Below the pieces are notes generated by a model. The model had not been told where the DNA came from and ran no database searches. It saw nothing but the letters and a program-made list of their open reading frames with translations. DNA of 41,027 nt from positions 1 to 41,027 of the forward strand of contig MEDT01000001.1 of the NCBI GenBank assembly GCA_001724175.1. Direction: 5' to 3'. This document shows, piece by piece, positions 6,971 through 15,456 of the stretch; within the stretch, counting starts at the first letter, position 1, and each line of letters begins with the position of its first letter. The stretch is from Cytophagaceae bacterium SCN 52-12 (GTDB taxonomy: Bacteria; Bacteroidota; Bacteroidia; Cytophagales; Spirosomataceae). Position numbers and translations under genes: made by a program.

Positions 6971-8320
6971 ATGAAAATCCAGACTACCAGGATACGCGCG
7001 GTCCTGACGACACTACAACTGCTCGCGTGCTGTATGCCGGTGACGGTACCGGCACAATCCTTATTGCAAAAAATGAAAACCCAGGCCGAGCAGAGCGCTA
7101 CGCGAAAGATCCTGAATGAAACGGACAAGGCTGTTTCCAAAGGGATCGACCAGGCTATCGGGTCGGCGGGCTCCGCCGTTACGGGAGCTTCAGACAAGGA
7201 TCCGGGCGGGAAAGCTGCCGTATCCGGGGCCATACCGGCCGACTCTTCAGTGATAGGCGCCGCTCCCGCGCAGCCGGTCCGGTCTTACAGCCGGTACGAC
7301 TTCATACCCGGCGAAAAGGTGCTGTATGCAAGCGACTTCTCGGAAGACCCTGTCGGCGAGCTCCCCGCAGGCTGGAACGGCAACGGAAGCTCCGTAGTGG
7401 TTTCACTGGAAGGGATTTCCGGGAAATGGCTCCGGATGGCGCAGCGATCGGTCTGCCTGACCGATAATGAGCAGTTGTTCGGCCCGGACTTTACCGTAGA
7501 ATTTGATATGGTGCTGCAGATCGACTTCAAGGGCTGGCTGCCGCCTTCCTTCCATTTCGGCCTTCTCGCTTCCGGGGCCGACGCTCCCGCCGCCAACAGG
7601 CTGCTTTCAGACCCGAAGGGCGACAAATCGTTTTACGTGGAGATAGCGCCGCTTGCAGGCGCAGCAAATATGGTGCTGGAAAGCTATGAAAAGTATACCC
7701 GCTATTTCAACAGCCCGGTGCGCAGCTATACCGAAGCCGGTCGTTGGTACGGGAAGCCCGTGCATGTGGCCATCCAGGGACAAAAGGAAAGGCTCCGCAT
7801 CTGGATCGACGATGAAAAATTTTACGACGTTCCGAAGGGCATTGTGAAGAACGGGGACTTTAACCAGCTGTTTTTCAAGCTCGGCAGCAGCCCCTACAAA
7901 GATGAGCAGATCGGAGTTTATTTTTCCAACATAAAGGTAGCCGCCGGATTGCCCGATCTGCGTCACAAGCTGGTGGAGGAGGGCAGGTTCAGCACGACCG
8001 GCATCCTTTTTGATACGGGCTCCGCCACCATCAGGCCCGAGTCGGCCGGTGTGCTGAAGTCCGTAGCAGCGGTGCTGAAGGCGCACCCGGATATGAAGGT
8101 CCGTATAGTCGGCCATACCGATTCGGTAGGAGAGGAGAAGGCTAACCTGGAGCTGAGCGGGCGGCGGGCCGCGGCGGTGAGATCCGTGCTGGAGAAAGAA
8201 TATGACCTCGCCGGGACGCAATTCGAAACAGCCGGGAAAGGAGAGCAGGAGCCGGCCGCGGATAACTCGACGGCTGAGGGAAGAGCGCAGAACCGGAGAG
8301 TTGAATTTATCAGCTATTAG
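6971..8320 (+). CDS. OmpA-family protein with LamG-like middle domain
   Basis: From the ATG at 6971 the protein has 449 residues and a signal peptide ending around 'VTVPAQS'. The frame extends upstream to 6890, but that part is arginine-rich and would bury the signal peptide. A linker rich in Ala/Gly follows, then a beta-sandwich resembling LamG/jelly-roll folds ('VLYASDFSEDPVGELPAGWNG', 'FTVEFDMVLQID'). The last ~110 residues are an OmpA C-terminal peptidoglycan-binding domain: 'ILFDTGSATIRPES', 'VRIVGHTDSVGEEKANLELS' with the conserved Asp, and 'GRRAAAVRSVL' with the conserved Arg. It should tether an exported sandwich domain to peptidoglycan. No beta-barrel is present. Confidence 0.85.
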   Translation: MKIQTTRIRAVLTTLQLLACCMPVTVPAQSLLQKMKTQAEQSATRKILNETDKAVSKGIDQAIGSAGSAVTGASDKDPGGKAAVSGAIPADSSVIGAAPAQPVRSYSRYDFIPGEKVLYASDFSEDPVGELPAGWNGNGSSVVVSLEGISGKWLRMAQRSVCLTDNEQLFGPDFTVEFDMVLQIDFKGWLPPSFHFGLLASGADAPAANRLLSDPKGDKSFYVEIAPLAGAANMVLESYEKYTRYFNSPVRSYTEAGRWYGKPVHVAIQGQKERLRIWIDDEKFYDVPKGIVKNGDFNQLFFKLGSSPYKDEQIGVYFSNIKVAAGLPDLRHKLVEEGRFSTTGILFDTGSATIRPESAGVLKSVAAVLKAHPDMKVRIVGHTDSVGEEKANLELSGRRAAAVRSVLEKEYDLAGTQFETAGKGEQEPAADNSTAEGRAQNRRVEFISY

Positions 8321-8350
8321 CATCATACAACCCAATATTATTCTCTCAAA

Positions 8351-8463
8351 TGAAATAGCCATGAGCTGTTAGGTTTTAGGTTTTGGCAGCACAGAAACCG
8401 GCCAATGAATAAGGCTAAAACCTAACAGCTAATAGCTAAAACCCTTTTATACAAATGAAAAAA
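8351..8463 (+). repeat. Dispersed hairpin element, copy 1 (leader of the 8455 gene)
   Basis: This ~110-bp element has a near-identical inverted copy at 10677-10790. It is itself an imperfect palindrome: arms 8356-8379 and 8415-8438 (24 nt, 2 mismatches, including a perfect 16-nt core AGCTGTTAGGTTTTAG) around a 35-nt loop. Identity between copies extends from tgaaatagcc on the far side to aaatgaaaaaa over the start codon of the downstream gene, and ends there. The loops differ most, as expected for a structured element. Confidence 0.85.
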
Positions 8464-9237
8464 CTGGTTTCATACCTCTTTATCCTGGCGGCTTTTACAT
8501 CGTGCCGCAACGGCGACGATCTCCTCAAAGACGGGAATGATTGGGATATCGTTATCTCTTCCTCGCAGCATGTTCCGGGCATCGGCAATACCGACGGGCC
8601 TCACCAGGGAACGCCGTGGGAGCTGCCGGAGGGAGTAGAGCTCGTACAACGCCCGGGGAAGGCGTTCGACCCCAGCCCGCAGCTGCTCTTCGGAAGCCTC
8701 AACACATTCTATGCTGATCTCAGCTTCGTCAACCATCTCGATGTGAAGATAAAGATACATTTTCCTGCCGGGTTGATCTGCCTGTTCGATAAAGAAGGGC
8801 GCACGCAGGACGGCCTCCTGACATCTGCGGTAACGGTGGACTTACCAGCCGCTTCTTCCTTCAGAAAATCAGGTCCCGACACGACAACCATCTACCTGGG
8901 ACTGGGCTGCCTGAATCATTCGAAAGCGTTTCCCTGGGAAGAAAACCAGGAGCCGGATACCCGCGATTATCCTATTGGAAAGGGCATGTACAAGCCGGGT
9001 GTGGTCACCTCCGACCCCAATCTCAGGAAATTCCTGGATCTGCTGAAGGACTACCCGGGCCTCCGGCTTACGCGGCACTATAATCCGCAGGAGATGTTTG
9101 ATCCGGAATATGAACCGGAGCCGTGGCGGAAAATATACATGACGATCCAGGGCGCGCTCTGGGATATTACCGATGGGGATGGCCTGAGCCGGCAAAGCCA
9201 CCGTGAGCTGCTCGAAGCCCTGAAGCCTTACCGCTGA
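8455..9237 (+). CDS. Hypothetical lipoprotein
   Basis: The 260-residue product starts with a lipoprotein signal, MKKLVSYLFILAAFTSC, with the lipid-accepting Cys at 17. I do not recognise a domain in the mature part. It contains 'FVNHLDVKIKIHFPAGLICLF' followed by a region with the conserved-looking 'TTTIYLGLGCLNHSK', suggesting a beta-sandwich, and a C-terminal segment 'YMTIQGALWDITDGDGLS'. The gene converges with the HExxH outer-membrane gene (17-bp gap), and both genes are preceded by copies of the same hairpin element reaching their start codons. Co-regulation is possible but unproven. Confidence 0.65.
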   Translation: MKKLVSYLFILAAFTSCRNGDDLLKDGNDWDIVISSSQHVPGIGNTDGPHQGTPWELPEGVELVQRPGKAFDPSPQLLFGSLNTFYADLSFVNHLDVKIKIHFPAGLICLFDKEGRTQDGLLTSAVTVDLPAASSFRKSGPDTTTIYLGLGCLNHSKAFPWEENQEPDTRDYPIGKGMYKPGVVTSDPNLRKFLDLLKDYPGLRLTRHYNPQEMFDPEYEPEPWRKIYMTIQGALWDITDGDGLSRQSHRELLEALKPYR

Positions 9238-9254
9238 AAGCCGGCTCCAGCCGC

Positions 9255-10685
9255 TTACATCATGGCCTGAACGGCCGGTTTCCCTACCCCGAAAAATGCT
9301 GACACTCCGAAACGGAACCCTGTCCTGGCGCCGAGGTAGGGATTTCCGGCTACCCACCCTTCGGTTTTGGCTTCCCCGGTTGCGAATAAGCGCCACGTTT
9401 TGTCGAGGCTATAGGCTGCGTGCAGTTTTAGCATGCCCCCCGGACGGGCTTTCGTGTCATAGAAGTTTGAGGGTTGGAGCCACAGCATGGCCGACGGCTG
9501 GAGCAGCCACTTCTTATCTCCCCCGGCCGAAAGCGCATAAGGGCTTCTTTCGATCTCGATGCCGGGCAGCCAGTGCTCCCTGTTGCGATAGGCATGAAAG
9601 CCTACCAGGTATTGCGTGCTTCCTTTTTCCAGGAAGACATCGGCGCTGAGGTCATAGCCGAACGAGTTCAGGTAGTGCCTCACAGCGAAATTAAAAGCCG
9701 TGCCGCGGCCTATCTTGATCCGGTTGATGCCGATCATAAAGGGAGACAGGAAATTGAGGTATTGCATCCTGCTCATTTTTTCCAGGTAATCGTGCTCTTC
9801 CTGCGTAAGCGATGTGGTTTTGATGGCCCGGTCGATACCGGTCCCGCCTGGATGTATGCCCCTGGCCTCATAGGGCTCGTCGGGGCGGTGCAGGTCGTAT
9901 ACCCACGGGGTAAAATCCCAGCCTACAAAATCGCGGTCGGCAACGGTGACGCCGTAAGTATTCATGCTGTCGATGCTGGCGTCGTAGCCTTTTTGCTTAA
10001 ACTGTCCGACATAGTCGAGCGCGTGCTTTGTGAGCAGGATATTCAGCGCTACATTCGCATGGCGCGAGCCCAGGTAGAAATTGTCTTTCTGCAGGCCCCG
10101 CAGCAGCAGGAATTCGCTTTCGATCCCTGCGGCGAAGCTCCTGACCAGCTCCTGCGGCGCGTCTTTTTTCAGGCGGATCAGGTCCTCGTCTTTTACGCGG
10201 CTCACCGAGCCGTTGGCAAAGCCGCCGTTGAAACGGTTATAGGTCTCGTCGTAAGAAGAAATGCCCCTGATCGTCAGCCCGGCCCTGTGAAATTCTTCAT
10301 GCAGCCACTGGGGCGAGAGTACGACCCCGTAATAGGTGAATACATAGTCAACAAGGCCCGAGGTGGTATTGGAAGCAATACGGTTAAGGATTTTCTTTCC
10401 CCTGGTATCGGGCCTGATTACCTTATGCCACAGCCGGTTGTTGAAATGATAATTCAGCCGGTGAAGATTTTGGGTCACGGAAAGCGCCTGCTGCATTGAA
10501 AAGCTGTCGAAAAGCTCCCCTGTACGCGCGGCATCCTGCTGAAAAGGCAGGTCGGCAAATGGGAGATCTATCTGCAGGGGATAATCCGCAGTGCTCTCGG
10601 CAGATTGTCCCATCACCGCCGCTCCCGGGTATACGGCAGCCAGCAGGGAAGGCAGGAGGAGGTTTGCAAGGATTGATTTTTTCAT
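9255..10685 (-). CDS. Outer-membrane-like protein with HExxH motif, function unknown
   Basis: I start at the ATG at 10685 (MKKSILANL...; 476 residues). It is the exact counterpart of the start in the paired repeat at 8455, while the ATG two codons upstream lies where that copy reads ATA. A signal peptide runs to about residue 26 (AAVMGQS). HEEFH at residues 129-133, in 'SPQWLHEEFHRAGL', has the HExxH form of zinc metallopeptidases. It follows a hydrophobic stretch and is followed by a long helical region. The last third alternates in beta-strand style ('LSADVFLEKGSTQYLVGFHAY', 'LKLHAAYSLDKTWRLFATGEAK', 'GARTGFRFGVSAFFGVG'), suggesting a membrane beta-barrel. I do not recognise the family; peptidase activity is only a possibility. 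Confidence 0.65.
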   Translation of the reverse strand: MKKSILANLLLPSLLAAVYPGAAVMGQSAESTADYPLQIDLPFADLPFQQDAARTGELFDSFSMQQALSVTQNLHRLNYHFNNRLWHKVIRPDTRGKKILNRIASNTTSGLVDYVFTYYGVVLSPQWLHEEFHRAGLTIRGISSYDETYNRFNGGFANGSVSRVKDEDLIRLKKDAPQELVRSFAAGIESEFLLLRGLQKDNFYLGSRHANVALNILLTKHALDYVGQFKQKGYDASIDSMNTYGVTVADRDFVGWDFTPWVYDLHRPDEPYEARGIHPGGTGIDRAIKTTSLTQEEHDYLEKMSRMQYLNFLSPFMIGINRIKIGRGTAFNFAVRHYLNSFGYDLSADVFLEKGSTQYLVGFHAYRNREHWLPGIEIERSPYALSAGGDKKWLLQPSAMLWLQPSNFYDTKARPGGMLKLHAAYSLDKTWRLFATGEAKTEGWVAGNPYLGARTGFRFGVSAFFGVGKPAVQAMM

Positions 10686-10790
10686 TTGCATAAAGGGTTT
10701 TAGCTATTAGCTGTAAGGTGTTAGCTTTTGTTCATACCAGGTTTGTGCGCCGCTAAAACCTAAAACCTTACAGCTCATGGCTATTTCATT
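10677..10790 (-). repeat. Dispersed hairpin element, copy 2 (leader of the 10685 gene)
   Basis: This is the inverted copy of the element at 8351-8463. Its arms are 10701-10724 and 10760-10783 (24 nt, 3 mismatches). On the minus strand it runs from tgaaatagcc at the outside to the start codon at 10685, as copy 1 does for its own gene. Compensating changes occur: AGCTGTTAGG in copy 1 is AGCTGTAAGG here, and the opposite arm changes to match, which keeps pairing. It forms most of the predicted 5' leader of the gene. Confidence 0.85.
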
Positions 10791-11034
10791 ACGATAATTT
10801 TTAATTAAGCGACGGCTGCAAAAGTAGACCTGATGCTTATCCCCGGACGGTAAGATTCTATAAAGCTCATTTCTGCCCGACAAACTGCATCACAGGCAGA
10901 CGGGTTGTGAAGACAACCCCGCAAAAAGACATTTCGACTGTTATATTTTGAGCTTCATCGAATATCCGTTTCCCCCTGAAGCCCGGCCTGCAAAATTTGC
11001 GCCCGAAACCAGCAATTTTATATCTGTTAAAGCC
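10791..11034. other. Divergent intergenic region
   Basis: The gene-free stretch from 10686 to 11034 holds the hairpin repeat (to 10790), a minus-strand -7 box at 10819-10826, and then about 200 bp leading to the TonB receptor start at 11035. In that last part I see only an AT-rich ttatattttg near 10941-10950, close to but not matching TAnnTTTG, and no open frame with protein-like composition. Confidence 0.5.
10819..10826 (-). promoter_or_regulatory. Putative -7 box for the HExxH gene
   Basis: Read on the minus strand this is TACTTTTG, an exact TAnnTTTG match, about 135 bp upstream of the ATG at 10685. If used, the whole hairpin repeat would be in the 5' untranslated region. The -33 region is weak. 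Confidence 0.4.
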
Positions 11035-13413
11035 ATGAAAAATATCTTCTTACTAACGACATTGCTCCTGGCGGCAGGATTCGCACAGGCGCAGCAGCTG
11101 TCGCAATCGGTGCGGGGCATTGTGCGGGACGAAGTTTCCCGAAGTCCGCTTACCGGGGTATCCGTCCTTCTGATCCAGCCCGAAGGAGCTCCGCACAAGG
11201 GCGCCATGACAAATACTGACGGAGAATTCGTGATTGCCGGGGTACCTACGGGCCGTCATTCCTTCCGGCTTACCATGGTCGGCTATGAAGACCAGCTTCT
11301 TTCCAATGTCGTCATTACCGGCGGGAAGGAGGTTATCCTGGAGGTTGTTATGAGCGAGTCAGCTGAAATGCTTAACGAAGTGGTGGTGACCGCCGACCGC
11401 GCCGACGACAAAGGCAGGACCAACAACGAGCTGGCCCTTGCAAGCGGCCGTTCGTTTAATGTGGAAGATACGAAGCGGTATGCCGGCTCGCTGGGCGACC
11501 CCTCCCGCATGGCGGCCGGATTTGCAGGCGTGGCTTCCGGGAATGACGCCCGGAATGACATCGTGGTGCGCGGAAATTCGCCTACCGGCATGCTATGGCA
11601 GCTGGAAGGGCTCAACATACCCAATCCCAATCATTTCGGCTCCTATTTTGCCACCGGAGGGCCGGTCAGCATGCTTAACAACAACGTGCTGAGCAAATCC
11701 GACTTCCTGACAGGGGCATTCCCGGCGCAATACGGCGACGCGCTGTCGGCTGTTTTCGATCTCCGGATGAGGGAGGGAAATAACCGGAAGCACGAGTTTA
11801 TGGGGCAGATAGGCTTCAACGGATTTGAAATAGGCGCCGAAGGCCCGTTTTCCAGGAATTCGAAGGCTTCTTTTTTGCTGAATTACCGTTACTCCACGCT
11901 GGGCGTATTCAAAGCGCTGGGTATCCGGTTCGGTACAGGGACTTCGGTGCCGGACTACCAGGACCTTAATTTTAAATTGTCCGTTCCGGCAGGACGAAAA
12001 GGGAAATTTGCCCTCTTCGGGATTACCGGGAGCAGCGACGTGCAGTTTCTTGGAAATGAAACGGATACTACGCTCGTCGATCTTTATGGCAGCGAAAATA
12101 CCAATACGCGCGTGAGATACGGGACCAGTATCGCGGGGGCTTCCTATGAGCATACCCTTTCGCAGCGTACGAACCTCAGGCTTGCGCTGGGCGCCAGCAT
12201 AACAAAGGAGAAATTCAGCGGCGATTCCATCAGCATTGTCACCAGGGAAGCATTTCCCGCCGCCGAATCGAGGTACGACACCCGGAAATATTCGGCTGCC
12301 GTAAGCCTCCGTCATAAATTCAGCGCAAGAGCCAGCCTGTACAGCGGGATTTCCACCGACCTGCTCAATTTCGACCTTTACCATAAGACCGTGCACCGGG
12401 GAGGAACGATCGATTCGGTCCGTGTGGATGAGAAGGGTCAGCTCTCCGCGCTTACCCAGGCGTACACACAGCTGCGTTACAGGATGGCCGGCCGCCTGAC
12501 GGCGACTGCCGGGCTTCACTTTCAGCACCTGAGCCTCAACGGGAAAGCCGCTCTGGAACCACGGGCCGGGATCCGCTACAGCTTCGGCAGGGGACAGGCT
12601 ATAGGCGGCAGCTACGGGCTGCATAGCCAGACGCAGAACATTTATACCTATTTCATCAACACCCCCACAGCATCGGGTATGGTCCGCACCAACCGTGATC
12701 TCGATTTTACCAGGAGCCAACATTTTGTGCTCAGCTACGAAAACAGGCTGTCGGAGCACCTGCTGCTCAAAATAGAGCCCTATGTGCAGATGATCTGCAG
12801 GGTGCCGGTAGAGCAGCGCGCTTCCTCTTTTTCATTGCTGAATACCGGCGCGCTGTTCGGACCGGCCGACAAGGACAGCCTGGTCAATGAAGGATCGGGG
12901 AAAAACCTGGGGATCGAGCTGACGCTGGAGCGGTATTTCAACGACGGCTACTATTTCCTGGCAACCGCTTCCCTCTTCGATTCGAAGTACAAGGGCAGCG
13001 ACAGGGTAGAACGTAATACCGCGTTCAATACGCGATACATAGCCAATGTGCTGGGCGGAAAGGAGATAAAAATAGCCCGAACCAACGTCCTGAGCTTCAA
13101 TGTGAGATCGACCCTGGTAGGAGGGAGGTATTTTACCCCGCTCGACCTGGAGGCTTCCAGGCTGCGGGGACAGGCGGTTTACCGCGAATCAGAAGCCTTT
13201 TCCGAGAGGCAAAAACCCTATTTCAGAACGGATCTCCGGTTTTCATACCGCTGGGAAATGGGTAAAAGCACTATGGAGTTTGCCCTCGATCTGCAAAATG
13301 TGACTGCTCATAAGAACATATTTCAGCAGACGTACAACCCGCGGACAAACGCCATTGCCTACCAGTACGGCCAGGGGTTCTTCCCGGTGCCTTACTTCAG
13401 GGCTACGTTCTGA
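11035..13413 (+). CDS. TonB-dependent receptor with carboxypeptidase-like regulatory domain
   Basis: From the ATG at 11035 the protein has 792 residues and a clear signal peptide (MKNIFLLTTLLLAAGFAQA/Q). The longer frame from 10948 lacks a signal-like start. Residues about 20-105 are a carboxypeptidase-regulatory-like domain ('VRGIVRDEVSRSPLTGVSVLL', 'TNTDGEFVIAGVPTG'). The plug follows, with 'NDIVVRGNSPTGMLWQLEGLNIPNPNHF' and 'GAFPAQYGDALSAVFDLRMREG'. The remaining ~500 residues are barrel strands ending in a Phe (PYFRATF), as expected for BAM recognition. There is no SusD partner and no STN domain, so it belongs to the smaller siderophore/metal/peptide-type receptors. The ligand cannot be told. 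Confidence 0.88.
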   Translation: MKNIFLLTTLLLAAGFAQAQQLSQSVRGIVRDEVSRSPLTGVSVLLIQPEGAPHKGAMTNTDGEFVIAGVPTGRHSFRLTMVGYEDQLLSNVVITGGKEVILEVVMSESAEMLNEVVVTADRADDKGRTNNELALASGRSFNVEDTKRYAGSLGDPSRMAAGFAGVASGNDARNDIVVRGNSPTGMLWQLEGLNIPNPNHFGSYFATGGPVSMLNNNVLSKSDFLTGAFPAQYGDALSAVFDLRMREGNNRKHEFMGQIGFNGFEIGAEGPFSRNSKASFLLNYRYSTLGVFKALGIRFGTGTSVPDYQDLNFKLSVPAGRKGKFALFGITGSSDVQFLGNETDTTLVDLYGSENTNTRVRYGTSIAGASYEHTLSQRTNLRLALGASITKEKFSGDSISIVTREAFPAAESRYDTRKYSAAVSLRHKFSARASLYSGISTDLLNFDLYHKTVHRGGTIDSVRVDEKGQLSALTQAYTQLRYRMAGRLTATAGLHFQHLSLNGKAALEPRAGIRYSFGRGQAIGGSYGLHSQTQNIYTYFINTPTASGMVRTNRDLDFTRSQHFVLSYENRLSEHLLLKIEPYVQMICRVPVEQRASSFSLLNTGALFGPADKDSLVNEGSGKNLGIELTLERYFNDGYYFLATASLFDSKYKGSDRVERNTAFNTRYIANVLGGKEIKIARTNVLSFNVRSTLVGGRYFTPLDLEASRLRGQAVYRESEAFSERQKPYFRTDLRFSYRWEMGKSTMEFALDLQNVTAHKNIFQQTYNPRTNAIAYQYGQGFFPVPYFRATF

Positions 13414-13468
13414 CAGGCCGGACTAAAAAAAAGGTGTATTGCTTGAAAAAAAACATACTATACTCAAG

Positions 13469-13507
13469 AAGCTCTCCCGCGCTTACCGCCGGGAGAGCTT
13501 TCTTTTT
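13469..13507. terminator. Bidirectional intrinsic terminator
   Basis: AAGCTCTCCCG (13469-13479) pairs perfectly with CGGGAGAGCTT (13490-13500) around a 10-nt loop, followed by a T-rich tail on the plus strand (to 13507) and an A-containing flank on the other side. It lies between the convergent TonB receptor (end 13413) and DUF808 gene (end 13524). Confidence 0.8.
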
Positions 13508-13523
13508 ACCGGGTGGATCCGGG

Positions 13524-14396
13524 CTATTTGCCCCTGAATAGGGAGAATACCTTTTTGCCCGCCGTCACCACGGCTACCGCAAGAAGTCCGGCGGCGAGGC
13601 CGATGCTCATTTCCTTGATCACGGCAGGCACCTCCGGGATGAAGTGGTGAAAGTAGTCGATGTTATGTACGAAAATACCTCCCGATACCAGGATCAGCGC
13701 GATGGTGCCGATCACGCCCAGAAGCTTGATGATGACCGGCAGGGCCTTCACCAGCAGGTGCCCCAGCTTTGAAAGAAGTCCTTCGTTATCGTAGCTTTTG
13801 ATCAGCCGGTAGCCCGCATCATCCATCCTGACGATCAATGCTACGATCCCGTAAACGCCGATAGTGGCCAGGAACGCCACGACAGACACGGTCAGCACCT
13901 GTATAGGCAGGCTCTGGTCCAGCACCGTACCCAGGGCAATGATGACGATCTCCACCGAAAGGATAAAATCGGTGGTGATGGCCGATTTGATCTTTGATTT
14001 TTCAACATCGCCGCTTTCTTCCTTTTGCTGCCCGATCACCTCCTCGCCGGTTTTATCGGTACGATGGAATAAGTATTCGATGATTTTCTCCACCCCTTCG
14101 TAAGCGAGGTAAAATCCGCCGATTACCAGGACCACCTTGATGGCCGCCGGGAAAAAAACATTGAGCAGCAGGGCAACCGGCACGATGATTATCTTGTTGA
14201 GGAAAGACCCTTTTGTGATGGCCCAAAGAACCGGGATCTCCCTTGAGGCGAGGAAGCCGGTAGCCTTTTCGGCGTTGACGGCCAGGTCATCGCCCAGTAT
14301 GCCGGCGGTTTTGCGCGTGGCGACCTTGCTCATAACCGCCACGTCGTCCATTAAAGCGGCGATATCATCTAAAATTGCAAAAATGCCTGAAGCCAT
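13524..14396 (-). CDS. DUF808 family inner-membrane protein (YedI-like)
   Basis: The 290-residue product matches the DUF808/YedI family from its first residues: MASGIFAILDDIAALMDDVAVMSKVATRKTAGILGDDLAVNA... is the family hallmark. Several hydrophobic segments follow (around 'KIIIVPVALLLNVFFP', 'AAIKVVLVIGGFYLAYEGVEKI', 'TDFILSVEIVIIALGTVLDQ', 'VIKLLGVIGTIALILVSGGIF' and a C-terminal helix), separated by a charged cytoplasmic loop near residues 105-130. The family's biochemical role is not established. It is monocistronic here, between a shared terminator and a divergent surface-protein gene. Confidence 0.87.
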   Translation of the reverse strand: MASGIFAILDDIAALMDDVAVMSKVATRKTAGILGDDLAVNAEKATGFLASREIPVLWAITKGSFLNKIIIVPVALLLNVFFPAAIKVVLVIGGFYLAYEGVEKIIEYLFHRTDKTGEEVIGQQKEESGDVEKSKIKSAITTDFILSVEIVIIALGTVLDQSLPIQVLTVSVVAFLATIGVYGIVALIVRMDDAGYRLIKSYDNEGLLSKLGHLLVKALPVIIKLLGVIGTIALILVSGGIFVHNIDYFHHFIPEVPAVIKEMSIGLAAGLLAVAVVTAGKKVFSLFRGK

Positions 14397-14607
14397 GTTT
14401 GTAGTGCTGGTGCGGGCGTAAATATAAATATAACCTCGCGTATCAACAGAAAAACCAGGTTTTAAAAATAGGTTACGGCAAAGCAGTAAACAGGCTGCTC
14501 TATAAACTTTTTAATAAAACGGCATCCTTCTGGTTATCAGCTTATTGCTTTTGCCGGACCCGGCGCCGTGACTTGCTCAACTCCTTCACTTTATCCCGGC
14601 TTTTATT

Positions 14608-15438
14608 ATGAAAAAAACTTGTTTATTCGTATCCGTAATAGTATTGGCGGTGTCTTTTTCCGCACAGGCGCAGTCAGTATCCGTCAATACGACAGGGACA
14701 GAAGCAGATGCTTCTTCTATCTTTGACGTAAGCAGCACTTCCAAAGGTATGCGTATACCGCGTATGACTTCTGGGCAAAGAACTTCTATCGAATCACCGG
14801 CTCAGGGGCTGCTTGTATATCAGACGGACCCTCCCGTTGGCTTTTATTACAACAAAGCATCGTCAGGGCCTGCTCAATGGGTTTACCTGCAGCCCGGCGA
14901 AAACGTTACGACGCAGGGAAATGTCTTCAATGGCGCTTCACAGTTGGTAAAACTCGACCCTACGGGCAAGCTGCCTGCCATAGACGGTTCCCAACTTACA
15001 AATTTACCGGCCGCGGGCTCATCGTTTCTCTATTCTGGCTGGTTTGCAAATGCTTCTCCCAGCACATATAAACTTCCGGTAGTATTCGGAAATATACAGC
15101 CCGGAAATACGCCACCATACGAATTTGCTTCTGTCGACCTGATCACTTTTAAGCCTACTGCGAATGGAATTATCGATAACCTTCTCGTCAGGCAGGTTCA
15201 TAACAATACCGGGAGCAGCACCGGTAATATAACCGTAACGCTTTATAAAAATGATGTGCCGACTGCCCTTACCTGTACTTTTACAAGCGTTCTGACGGGT
15301 GTAGCCGAAGGCACGGATTATAATGCCGCCCACGCTGTTCCGGTTACTACCTCCGATCGGCTGTATTTTGTGGTAAACCAGGGAACAATAGGCAATACCA
15401 CCGTTTTCCGCCTATCGACTACCGTACGGTTCAGATAA
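14608..15438 (+). CDS. Secreted surface protein with phage-tail-fibre-like N-terminus
   Basis: The 276-residue protein has a signal peptide (MKKTCLFVSVIVLAVSFSAQAQ). The next segment, 'TEADASSIFDVSSTSKGMRIPRMTSGQRTSI' and 'PAQGLLVYQTDPPVGFYYN', is a common Bacteroidota exported module resembling the stalk part of phage tail-fibre proteins. The linker 'LVKLDPTGKLPAIDGSQLTNLPAAG' resembles tail-fibre collar repeats. The C-terminal half is Thr/Asn-rich and beta-like. It has no T9SS sorting tail itself, but the next gene, 18 bp downstream, does. An adhesin or matrix role is inferred. Confidence 0.7.
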   Translation: MKKTCLFVSVIVLAVSFSAQAQSVSVNTTGTEADASSIFDVSSTSKGMRIPRMTSGQRTSIESPAQGLLVYQTDPPVGFYYNKASSGPAQWVYLQPGENVTTQGNVFNGASQLVKLDPTGKLPAIDGSQLTNLPAAGSSFLYSGWFANASPSTYKLPVVFGNIQPGNTPPYEFASVDLITFKPTANGIIDNLLVRQVHNNTGSSTGNITVTLYKNDVPTALTCTFTSVLTGVAEGTDYNAAHAVPVTTSDRLYFVVNQGTIGNTTVFRLSTTVRFR

Positions 15439-15456
15439 CTTTAAAAGCATAATGCT

